From NCBI GenBank assembly GCA_003235465.1, contig QJWD01000396.1, positions 1 through 6,631 of the forward strand: a stretch of DNA of 6,631 nucleotides. The letters are read 5' to 3'. The stretch is from Nitrospirota bacterium (GTDB lineage: Bacteria; Nitrospinota; Nitrospinia; Nitrospinales; VA-1). Under the pieces are notes generated by a model, which was not told where the DNA came from, did no database searches, and saw nothing but the letters and a program-made list of their open reading frames with translations. Positions 1 through 6,483 of this stretch are shown one piece after another. The position numbers and the translations under genes were made by a program. Every line of letters starts with the position of its first letter. Within the stretch, counting starts at the first letter, position 1.

Positions 1-1506
1 GTTCTTCAGGTGCTCCGCGGCGGCGGGCCAGTGCTTGAGGTTCATCTCGGCGTAGCCCAGCGCCTTCTGGTGCCGGGGTTCGTCCGGCTCCAGGGTCAGC
101 AGTTTCCTGTGCACGTCGCAGGCGGCGCCGTACTCGTTCAGCCCCTCGGCCACGCCGGCGAAGTATTCCAGTCGGCGGGCGCGGTTTTCCGCCGCGAGGT
201 TTTCCTTGATGGCCGCCGCCGCGGCCGGGCCGCCGCCGGTGAGGGCGAGCGCCTGGAGGTAGACCTGAAGGACCTCCGGGTGACGGGGAGGAACATCCCC
301 GACCACGGCGATCACCTCGCCGCTCGCGTCCAGGTTCATCAGGTGGCTAAGCCAGCCGGCGCGATCGTCGCCCTTGGTGGCGCGGGCGCGGGCGGCCAGC
401 CAGCCGGTGGCCTCGTCTCCCGGCTTGTCTCCCCAGAGGTAGAGGAGCTGGCCGACGTTCTCGCCGCCGGGCGGTTCGCTGTCCGCCAGTTCCTTGAAGA
501 TCCCGATGGCCGCCTGCTTGTCGGATTCGAGGACGAGGAAGGCGATGTCTCGCTTTTCCTTTTTAGACAGGTCGGGTAACTTGGCCCGCGCGGCCCAGAA
601 GCGCGCCACCTCGTCCTTTTGGCCGAGGCGCGCCGCCGCTTCGGTGTAGGCGAACACCCAGTCTCCGCCTTCGCTTTCGGCGAGTTTCAGGAGGCCGGGA
701 AGCGCCTCGGCATCCGCACCCAGGTCGATGAGCGCGTGCGCGATCTCCCTTTGTTCCTCAGCGGCCGCGCCCTCAAGCGATGCGGCAAGCCGGGAAACAA
801 GCCCGCTGTGGTCCGCCGTGGGCGTGCCCTCCCGCCCCAGATTGAGGTACAGCGACGCGAGGTGCAGCATTTCGTCGACGGCGAGGCCGTCCTTCTTCTC
901 AGCGAGAGCCATCCATTCAAGCGCCGGTTTGCGGCGTTTGAGCGCGGCGTACGCGGTGGCGGCTAGCAGGGGCTGCTCGTTTTGCCAGGCGGTATTTTCA
1001 TGGTCCAAAATTTCCTGGACGGTGTCCAGGCGCCCGGCTTCCATGGCGTTCTCCAGCCGCTCGGCCGGGGTTTCGCCTTCGACCGGCAGAGGCGGGGCCG
1101 GTTGCGGCTTGATGATATCCACCACGATCACATCCTGGGTTTTAGCCACCCGAAACTCGGTGGCTTCCGGGGCCTTGAGTTCGACGAAGCGCTCGCCGCT
1201 TTGCACGCGGTCCACGCAGCCGGGCAGCCTCGAGGGGAGGGTGTCCACCGCGTCGATGTCGATGGACTGGTCGAACGACACCTGAACGGCCAGGCCCGCG
1301 TGCGTGGCCGCGGCGGGCAGCTCCTCGGCGGCGGGCCCCGTCTGCCGGGTCTCGCTCCAGGAGAACACGACGCGGCAACGCGTCTCATCCGCCGAGGTGT
1401 CGGCGCGAAAGGGGGCGGCGAAAGCCGGCGGCACCAGCGCTAAGGCGAATAGCAGAAAAGCGGCGGAGCCGGTGACCCAGGGTGAGAATGACATTGGCTT
1501 TATCAT
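1..1506 (-). CDS. Exported TPR protein with N-terminal AMIN-like beta domain (3' end outside window)
   Basis: The frame is open for 502 codons from ATG at 1506 to base 1 with no stop, so the C-terminus lies beyond the left edge. The start is supported by AAGGGA six bases upstream and by a typical signal peptide: basic start, hydrophobic core at about 12-25 (GSAAFLLFALALV), likely cleavage near AFA-AP at 30/31. Residues 40-133 look beta-rich (RCRVVFSW, LAVQVSFDQ, VIVVDIIKP), resembling AMIN-type periplasmic binding domains. Cys44 and Cys97 could form a disulfide. A proline-rich linker (134-145) precedes helical TPR-like repeats to the end. Residues about 235-502 align with about 413-685 of the upstream TPR protein, with 25 identities in 56 gap-free positions at 367-422. 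By that alignment roughly 115 residues are missing. The gap to the upstream gene is 32 nt, so the two are probably co-transcribed. The likely role is a periplasmic scaffold for polysaccharide export, inferred from context. Confidence 0.88.
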   Translation of the reverse strand, partial: MIKPMSFSPWVTGSAAFLLFALALVPPAFAAPFRADTSADETRCRVVFSWSETRQTGPAAEELPAAATHAGLAVQVSFDQSIDIDAVDTLPSRLPGCVDRVQSGERFVELKAPEATEFRVAKTQDVIVVDIIKPQPAPPLPVEGETPAERLENAMEAGRLDTVQEILDHENTAWQNEQPLLAATAYAALKRRKPALEWMALAEKKDGLAVDEMLHLASLYLNLGREGTPTADHSGLVSRLAASLEGAAAEEQREIAHALIDLGADAEALPGLLKLAESEGGDWVFAYTEAAARLGQKDEVARFWAARAKLPDLSKKEKRDIAFLVLESDKQAAIGIFKELADSEPPGGENVGQLLYLWGDKPGDEATGWLAARARATKGDDRAGWLSHLMNLDASGEVIAVVGDVPPRHPEVLQVYLQALALTGGGPAAAAAIKENLAAENRARRLEYFAGVAEGLNEYGAACDVHRKLLTLEPDEPRHQKALGYAEMNLKHWPAAAEHLKN

Positions 1507-1512
1507 GACGTT

Positions 1513-1518
1513 TCCCTT
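1513..1518 (-). promoter_or_regulatory. RBS of the second TPR gene
   Basis: AAGGGA on the minus strand, six bases before ATG 1506, supports that start over the in-frame Met codon four codons further in. The 32-nt gap to the upstream stop shows no hairpin and no promoter I can see, which fits read-through from the gene before. Confidence 0.55.
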
Positions 1519-1538
1519 TTAGCGGGTTGCAATAAGGT

Positions 1539-3938
1539 TTATCGAACTATCCGCCGCTCCGGCGGCGTTTTGACATCCGTTTGCATGGCCTGTTTCGGGC
1601 CGTTCAATTCGCAGAGCGCCGCCAACAGCCCGGAACGGAACTGCGGGTCGCCGGCCGATCGCTCGAGCAGCGCCTGGAACTCGACGATGGCTTCTTCCTT
1701 GCGTCCCAGGCGCTTCAGGCAATAGGCCCGCGCCACCTGCATGGCGAGCGTCGGCTCCTGTTCGCGGGAGATGGATTCGAGGGCGAGCAGCGAATGTTTC
1801 TCGGCTTCGAAGGAATGGCCGAGGAAGAGGTTCGCCTCGGCGTAATAGTAGTTCGTCTGCCAGTCGCCCTCCTCGCGCGCGAGATAGGGGCCGAGCGTGT
1901 CCGCCACTTCCCGCCAGTGACCTTCGTGGTAGGCGATGACGCCCAGGTGACGCAGGGGCAGAGCGACGTCAGGTTCGGCGGCGAGCAGCTTGCGGAAAAT
2001 CGCCCGCGCGGTGTCGAACTGGTCCAGCCCTTCGGCCCAGGCGCCGTAGGTTTGCCAGCGCTCCCCCTTGACGGGGCCGTTCATGCGCTGGTCGAGCGCG
2101 CGGGCGAGGCGCGGCCCGTCGCGCAGGGTGGCGAGGGCCTCCAGATAGCGGTGGAACACGTCGCCGTCCTCCGGCGGCCTGTCGCCCACCAGGCGAACCA
2201 CTTCGTTCGCCGCGCCCGCCTGGTTCAGGTGGTGCATCCACCCGGCCTTCGCGGTACCCGTGCTCTGGCGCGCGCGGTCGACAAGCCAGGCGAGGTTGTT
2301 CGGCCGAAGCGGCCTGGGCCACAGGGACACCAGCGTCAGAACGTCTTCGCTTTCCGGCCCGGCGGTTTCGGTGAGCGCGCGCAAAATTCTCTCCGCATCG
2401 TCCAGCGCCTGTTCATCGATCAGGCGCCTGGCGGTGGCGCGCCGGGTGGCGAGGGGCGTGCTGCTCTTGAGTGCCTGGTATATCTCGCGCCGCCTTTCGC
2501 CCTTTTCGCCGCCCTGTCCGTTCAGGGTCTCTTCGTAAAGCGCGGCCCAGCGGCCGCCGCGTTCAAGAGCCGGCTTCTCCAGGCGGCTGAGCAAAGGGTC
2601 GGTGACGCCCAGTTGGGCAAGCGCACCATAGATGTCGAGCCGGGTGGAATCGGCGAGGCCGTCGCGGTCGAGCAGGGCGAGAAGCGCGCGCACCACGGCC
2701 TGCCTGCCGGGCAGGCCCTTTTGCGTCTTCGAGCCCGGGTCGGCGTGCCAGCGGGCGAGGTCGAGCGTTGTTTTCAGATCGTCCCGCCAGTTGATCGCGA
2801 CCTTTCCTGGGGTGGCGCTTTCCTTGCCGCCCAGTCGGCGCTTCAGGTGCCCGGCCAGCACCGGCCTGGATGCCAGGGCCTGTTCACCGTATTGAGTGAG
2901 AAGCGGCGCCATCAGTTCGGGCTGGCCTTCCTTTAGGGCGGTTTCGGCGATGGAGGCGAGGGTGACGTTGCCGAGGTTTTTAGGCGCCGCCTCCGCCGCC
3001 AGGCGGCGGGCGAAGTCGTCCTGCCCCGACCGCAGGGAGCGGTTCATCAGCGCCGCGAATTCATCGCTGGTGATGGCATCTTTCTCGCCCAGCTCGCGCA
3101 CCTGGGCGACGGCGCTGTCGAGCTTTCCGTCGGCCAGTTCGAGTTCGGCCTTAAGAAGCATTATGTCCCCGTTCCTGGCGACTTTTTCCTCGAAGGGTTT
3201 AAGGACGGCGAGCGCGTCTTGCGGGTGCCCGGCGCTCTTGAACAGGCGCAGCATGCGTTCGAGGGAGCCTGCCTCGTAATTGCTTTTCAGCCAGTTGACG
3301 GCGGTGATCCGGGCTTCATCCGCTTTGCCGAGGTCGAGCATCAGGCTCGCGCGCATCTCCTCGACATCCATGGATAGCATGCGGCCGCTCGGCAGGGAGA
3401 GAATTTCCAGCGCGCGCGCCTTCCGGTCCGCCCGGGCGTGGTGAAACGCCACCTGCATGATGTCTTCGCTTTCCGCCGCGCGGTCTTCGATCAGCACTTC
3501 CAGGGCGGCGATCAGTTTGTCGTCCGGCCCGTGCAGGCGGTAGAGGGCGATCAGGTCTTTTAGACGCCCCGCGCTCGGGGACAGGGCCTGAAGGGTTTCC
3601 ATGACGCGGATCTGATCGGCAGGGCGCATCGCATCGCCGTACAGCCGGGCCAGCATGTCGAGGGCGGAGGCGTTCTTGGGGTTCTGCGCGGTGAAGCGTT
3701 CGAGCAGCGCTACCGCTTCGTCGATCTGGCCGAAATGGGTGTAGAGATCCACCAGCGGCATGACCGAGGAAACCGAGAGGTCGCCCTTCGCCACCTGGTT
3801 TTCGAATTCCATGCGCGCCTGTTCGTAGCGCTGGCCCTTGAGGTACATCACCCTGAGTTCCTGCTCGCGCGGCAGGAGCGTCACGCTGATCGCAAGCGCG
3901 ATGGTAATCACCAGCGCGAATACACAGTAATGTTTCAT
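1539..3938 (-). CDS. Membrane-anchored TPR protein, PelB-like without beta-barrel
   Basis: This 799-aa protein starts at ATG 3938, supported by GAGGTG five bases upstream. Lys2 followed by a hydrophobic stretch at about 5-22 and then a charged segment suggests an uncleaved inner-membrane anchor with the rest in the periplasm. The remainder is almost all helical repeats. Good TPR matches lie at about 55-88 (LYTHFGQIDEAVALLERF), 627-660, 661-690, 693-726 and 731-764 (GRKEEAIVEFQALLE). The N-terminal part resembles the TPR region of PelB, which in Pseudomonas binds PelA and guides Pel to its outer-membrane pore. P. aeruginosa PelB is about 1190 aa and ends in a beta-barrel; this protein stops after the TPRs with a short basic tail, so no pore is present. 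It follows the PelA-like deacetylase, linked through the 26-codon minicistron by ATGA overlaps. The TPR call is firm; the PelB relationship is inferred from similarity by eye and from context. Confidence 0.88.
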   Translation of the reverse strand: MKHYCVFALVITIALAISVTLLPREQELRVMYLKGQRYEQARMEFENQVAKGDLSVSSVMPLVDLYTHFGQIDEAVALLERFTAQNPKNASALDMLARLYGDAMRPADQIRVMETLQALSPSAGRLKDLIALYRLHGPDDKLIAALEVLIEDRAAESEDIMQVAFHHARADRKARALEILSLPSGRMLSMDVEEMRASLMLDLGKADEARITAVNWLKSNYEAGSLERMLRLFKSAGHPQDALAVLKPFEEKVARNGDIMLLKAELELADGKLDSAVAQVRELGEKDAITSDEFAALMNRSLRSGQDDFARRLAAEAAPKNLGNVTLASIAETALKEGQPELMAPLLTQYGEQALASRPVLAGHLKRRLGGKESATPGKVAINWRDDLKTTLDLARWHADPGSKTQKGLPGRQAVVRALLALLDRDGLADSTRLDIYGALAQLGVTDPLLSRLEKPALERGGRWAALYEETLNGQGGEKGERRREIYQALKSSTPLATRRATARRLIDEQALDDAERILRALTETAGPESEDVLTLVSLWPRPLRPNNLAWLVDRARQSTGTAKAGWMHHLNQAGAANEVVRLVGDRPPEDGDVFHRYLEALATLRDGPRLARALDQRMNGPVKGERWQTYGAWAEGLDQFDTARAIFRKLLAAEPDVALPLRHLGVIAYHEGHWREVADTLGPYLAREEGDWQTNYYYAEANLFLGHSFEAEKHSLLALESISREQEPTLAMQVARAYCLKRLGRKEEAIVEFQALLERSAGDPQFRSGLLAALCELNGPKQAMQTDVKTPPERRIVR

Positions 3939-4015
3939 GGCGCCACCTCACGGAGCGTCACGCTGATCGCAGGCGCGGGAGTGTTCTCCGGCATGCTCAC
4001 ACAAAAATATTTCAT
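3935..4015 (-). CDS. 26-codon minicistron bridging the deacetylase and TPR genes
   Basis: This small frame starts with ATG at 4015, inside the stop of the deacetylase gene (ATGA, 4-nt overlap). It ends in TGA that overlaps the ATG of the TPR gene, again as ATGA. A strong purine-rich RBS (GGAGGAGGTG, 4027-4018) sits just upstream. The peptide begins MKYFCV and contains AISVTL, matching MKHYCV and AISVTL at the same positions of the downstream TPR protein's anchor. Between them the hydrophobic core is replaced by polar residues and prolines (SMPENTPAP). It may be a leader peptide, a translational-coupling bridge that keeps ribosomes loaded onto the TPR gene, or simply a decayed duplicate start. 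I recognise no family, and translation is unproven. The intact frame, RBS and double overlap argue that it is at least permitted, perhaps selected. Confidence 0.5.
   Translation of the reverse strand: MKYFCVSMPENTPAPAISVTLREVAP
3944..3949 (-). promoter_or_regulatory. RBS of the PelB-like TPR gene
   Basis: GAGGTG on the minus strand, five bases before ATG 3938, fixes the start of the 799-aa protein. It lies within the end of the minicistron, so ribosomes finishing that frame would terminate on top of this start. Confidence 0.65.
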
Positions 4016-6303
4016 AGCACCTCCTCCATGGCCCTGAAGGTGATGCGGACGGCGTTCAGCGCCGGCACGTTCACGCTGAAATCGAGCAGGCCATCGGCTC
4101 CGGCTTTCGTGGTGATGGAGGTTTTGGTGTCCTCATCGCTTTCGATGACCACCCGGTAGAGGCCGGGGCGGTTCACCCGCCAGCGCATGGTTCCCGGCCC
4201 ATAGCCCTGGGCGGTGAACGCCGCCTCGCCGTTGTCGGAATAGGCGAAGCCCTCCACCCGCCAGCGGCTGTCGACCAGGTAGGGCGCTTTCTCCGCTGGC
4301 AGCGGCTCGCCCGCCGCGTGGCCCTTGATCGCGACGATGGGCCGGGCGACGGCGGCGTCGAGGGCGACGTACAGGCTGCCCTGGTGATGGCGCTGGCCGA
4401 TCACCCCCTGGGAGCGGGCGAAATCGACGGCTTTCGCCTCGGCGTCATCGAAGCGCAGCGTGCCGAGCGCGCCGTGGCCGCTGACCTGCCAGCGGCTCGC
4501 ATCCAGCCTGACCAGTTCTGTGGAGTAGAAGCCACGGGCGATGGCGGCGTAGCGGCTCGCCGTCACCGGGGCGATTTCCGAGGCGCGGGCCTGGTTCAGG
4601 TTGCCGATGAGGGCGCGCAGGCTGGCTTCCTTCTGGCCCGAGTACATGTGGTAATAGATGTTCATGGGCTTCAGCCGGCGCGGGTGCTCGGTGTTGTCGA
4701 ACGTCTGCCTTAAGTGGCTGAAGCCAAAGAAGCGGTCCTGCCAGAGGCGGGTGTAGTTGTTTTCGTTGCTGGCCGAGGCGTAGACCTGCACCTGGTCCTC
4801 GATGGCGACGCCGATGGGCGACACCCAGCCGATGGACGGGTGCTCGCTGTCGAAGCGGGTGTCGCCGCCGTTCAGGTTGCCGAGGCCCGCCTCCGCCGCC
4901 TGCTTGAGGGCGTCCGCGCCCACCCAGGTGTCGCCGGACCACTGAATCAGGCTGACCGGCTTGCCCCTAGGAAGCAGCGTTTCGATCTGGCGGACGGAGC
5001 CCGCGATTTCGCGTTCCAGGTCAAAGGGGAAATCGCCGTGGGCGCGCGGCGCGTCGTACTCGTCCTTGAGGGGCGACGGCGCGTCCTTGCCGCCGCTTTT
5101 GCCTTGCGGGTAGCGGCTTCGCCAGCGGTTGCTTTCGGGCCTCTTGCTCCAGTAGGCGCGCCATTCCTCTTCCGGCTTGTAATCCTGGCTGAAGTAATGC
5201 CAGTCGAAGGGGTGGCTGTAGGTGTGGCTCGCGGCCTCGACATGGTCGAGGGCGAAGATCTCCCGCGCGATGGCGCGGGCTTCATCGGTGCCCTGCCACT
5301 CGGGGTCGAGATCGCCGGCGATGGCGGAGACGGTGACGGGAAGGTCGCCGTAGGGCCGAATCGCCTCGTCGAGAACCACCCGCGAGGCCAGTTCGCCCGG
5401 GTATTTTTCGATTTCCGTCGGGTTCAGCCAGCCGTCGCCGTCGATGTGGCTGTAGTAGATGCGGCGTCCGGAGAGCGTCGTGGTGTCGGGTTTCGGCAGC
5501 TCGTCGGTGGCGTAGGCCAGGCGGAAGAATTCGAACGGGTTCACGAGCCACGCCACCCGCTGTTCGCCGATTTCAGCCACCATGCCCACCTGGGCGTATC
5601 CGCCCCTTGGGCCGGTGACAACAAGCTCGCTCTGATGCTCGCCGCCCTTGCCCCACCTGCCGGCGAGATGCGTGACCACGGCGGGGTTTTCCTTCGCGAC
5701 GGTAAGAAACGGCGGCAGGACAGCTTGCCGGGCCTTTTCGAAGCCCCACACGGCGGCGTTCCTGTTCACCAGCGTCACGTCGTAGGTCGGCGTTTTCCAG
5801 CGTCCATCGGTGGCGAGCCCGAGAAGGGCGAGGTAGCGCTGGGTGAGCGGCGTGGGCGTGTCATCGCCGCGCCCGTTCCGGTGAATGCCGAGATCGCCCA
5901 GGACGACCCATCGCACGCCTTGGGCGACGGCTTCCTCGGCCCACTGGACCAGGGCTTCGGGGTCCGGGTTCTGGTCGTCCTCGAACCAGCTGAGCACGCC
6001 GCGCACATCGGCAAGCGCCGCCTGGGCGGGCAGGGGCTGGTGGATGGCCTGGTATCGCACCTTGAGGCCGAGGTGGTTGAGCGGCATCTCCGCCAGCCGG
6101 TGGATGCGCGTGCCGCGCACGTCCGGGTATTTTTCGCCGTCGTACAGGGCGAGGACGGTGCGCTTGAGCGGAACCGGTTCCCCGGCCATCGCGGCGCCTG
6201 CGGCAAGCGCGGGAAAGCACGCGACGAAGATGAAAAGGGCCAGGTGCGTGGTCGTTGCGCACAGGTGCCGGAATGGGAACGGTTTAAATTTCCTTTGGGT
6301 CAT
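4012..6303 (-). CDS. PelA-like periplasmic polysaccharide deacetylase (CE21 type) lacking the GH166 domain
   Basis: This 763-aa exported protein should remove N-acetyl groups from a nascent amino-sugar exopolysaccharide in the periplasm. A signal peptide is clear: basic N-terminus, hydrophobic core at about 20-39, likely cleavage near AMA-GE at 40/41. Residues about 48-260 form an alpha/beta region like the central domain of PelA. The deacetylase domain, about 280-560, shows HIDGDG (286-291; Asp288, Asp290), HTYSHPF (360-366; His360, His364), IQWSGD (453-458), NGGDTR (478-483) and PMNIYYH (546-552). The Asp288-His360-His364 spacing equals that of P. aeruginosa PelA catalytic residues as I recall them (D528, H600, H604). 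A C-terminal beta-rich domain follows. PelA is about 948 aa; the roughly 240 residues missing at the N-terminus correspond to the GH166 glycosidase domain. A polar insert lies at 387-423. No good Shine-Dalgarno precedes the ATG, but no better start is in frame. It is the first gene of this block. Confidence 0.87.
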   Translation of the reverse strand: MTQRKFKPFPFRHLCATTTHLALFIFVACFPALAAGAAMAGEPVPLKRTVLALYDGEKYPDVRGTRIHRLAEMPLNHLGLKVRYQAIHQPLPAQAALADVRGVLSWFEDDQNPDPEALVQWAEEAVAQGVRWVVLGDLGIHRNGRGDDTPTPLTQRYLALLGLATDGRWKTPTYDVTLVNRNAAVWGFEKARQAVLPPFLTVAKENPAVVTHLAGRWGKGGEHQSELVVTGPRGGYAQVGMVAEIGEQRVAWLVNPFEFFRLAYATDELPKPDTTTLSGRRIYYSHIDGDGWLNPTEIEKYPGELASRVVLDEAIRPYGDLPVTVSAIAGDLDPEWQGTDEARAIAREIFALDHVEAASHTYSHPFDWHYFSQDYKPEEEWRAYWSKRPESNRWRSRYPQGKSGGKDAPSPLKDEYDAPRAHGDFPFDLEREIAGSVRQIETLLPRGKPVSLIQWSGDTWVGADALKQAAEAGLGNLNGGDTRFDSEHPSIGWVSPIGVAIEDQVQVYASASNENNYTRLWQDRFFGFSHLRQTFDNTEHPRRLKPMNIYYHMYSGQKEASLRALIGNLNQARASEIAPVTASRYAAIARGFYSTELVRLDASRWQVSGHGALGTLRFDDAEAKAVDFARSQGVIGQRHHQGSLYVALDAAVARPIVAIKGHAAGEPLPAEKAPYLVDSRWRVEGFAYSDNGEAAFTAQGYGPGTMRWRVNRPGLYRVVIESDEDTKTSITTKAGADGLLDFSVNVPALNAVRITFRAMEEVL
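4018..4027 (-). promoter_or_regulatory. Strong RBS for the minicistron, inside the deacetylase 3' end
   Basis: GGAGGAGGTG on the minus strand lies three bases before ATG 4015 and doubles as the last codons of the deacetylase gene (Glu-Glu-Val). It is a closer match to the anti-Shine-Dalgarno sequence than the sites in front of the two long downstream genes. That is odd for a 26-codon frame, and it is the main argument that the frame is translated. Confidence 0.6.
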
Positions 6304-6362
6304 GTCGCTTGTCTGTCCGAGTGATGATCGCGCGGCCCGGAATGAGCCGATCTATAAGGGAT

Positions 6363-6378
6363 TGCAAGCGCAATACCA
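6363..6378 (-). promoter_or_regulatory. Sigma54-like promoter candidate for the deacetylase operon
   Basis: On the minus strand, TGGTAT, five bases, then TTGCA gives the diagnostic GG-N10-GC spacing of -24/-12 promoters (consensus TGGCAC-N5-TTGCA). The -12 half is perfect; the -24 half keeps TGG and the A at position 5. Transcription would start near 6352, leaving a leader of about 50 nt before ATG 6303. A sigma70 reading is also possible, using TATAGA at 6356-6351 as -10, but its best -35 (TTGTGG) sits at a poor 19-nt spacing. If the sigma54 call is right, expression would depend on an enhancer-binding activator, whose site I cannot identify. Confidence 0.35.
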
Positions 6379-6454
6379 CAATCGGCCGGAAGGCGTTTTT
6401 TATTTGCGCTTAAAAAGGGCGGTTTTTCAGGGGTTTTTACGGCGCCCGAAAAAC

Positions 6455-6483
6455 GGGTGGCTTGGGAAGGGTGGGGGCGAGGG
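6455..6483 (+). other. G-quadruplex-type motif
   Basis: The plus strand carries runs of three or more G at 6455-6457, 6464-6466, 6469-6471, 6473-6477 and 6481-6483, with loops of 6, 2, 1 and 3 bases. This satisfies the usual G3+N1-7 pattern with one spare run. It lies about 80-120 bp upstream of the candidate promoter, on the strand opposite to the coding strand. Folding is not proven, and GC-rich genomes produce such motifs by chance. Confidence 0.4.

Larger units (their letters stand above)
3874..4027. repeat. Diverged 77-bp tandem duplication of the TPR gene's RBS and start region
   Basis: Two adjacent 77-bp units, 4027-3951 and 3950-3874 (minus-strand reading), align without gaps. Both hold a purine-rich RBS, an ATG (4015 and 3938) and a TGT codon at position 5. 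Both also contain a perfect 20-nt match, 3952-3971 against 3875-3894 on the plus strand. From ATG through the 21st codon I count 47 identities in 63 positions, and the 12 bases before the ATG match at 8. The middle of the unit has diverged most. The second unit starts the real TPR gene and the first encodes the minicistron. The unit length is not a multiple of three, which is why the first copy's frame ends at the second copy's ATG. Confidence 0.75.

Noticed and set aside
10..1443. Several plus-strand frames (10-579, 619-966, 728-1285, 982-1443) opposite the second TPR gene
   Set aside because: They overlap one another in different frames, and the minus strand holds a single uninterrupted 502-codon frame with signal peptide and TPR paralogy.
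1581..2936. 451-codon plus-strand frame opposite the PelB-like gene
   Set aside because: It is a shadow of the TPR coding frame with no family motif and a composition typical of antisense frames.
4714..6324. 536-codon plus-strand frame opposite the deacetylase gene
   Set aside because: It mirrors the deacetylase coding frame, as GC-rich genes often produce. It has no RBS or recognisable domain, and the opposite strand has a signal peptide and conserved catalytic motifs.
6361..6374. Inverted repeat ATTGC-N4-GCAAT as an operator
   Set aside because: It is short and coincides with the sigma54-like element, so the symmetry may be incidental. There is no second site to support an operator.
6384..6402. 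Terminator-like GCC-GGAA-GGC followed by a T tract on the plus strand
   Set aside because: The stem has only three base pairs, and no plus-strand gene precedes it.
6445..6458. CCCG-AAAAA-CGGG hairpin in the leader
   Set aside because: The stem has four base pairs and no T tract follows on either strand. It is too weak to call as a terminator.
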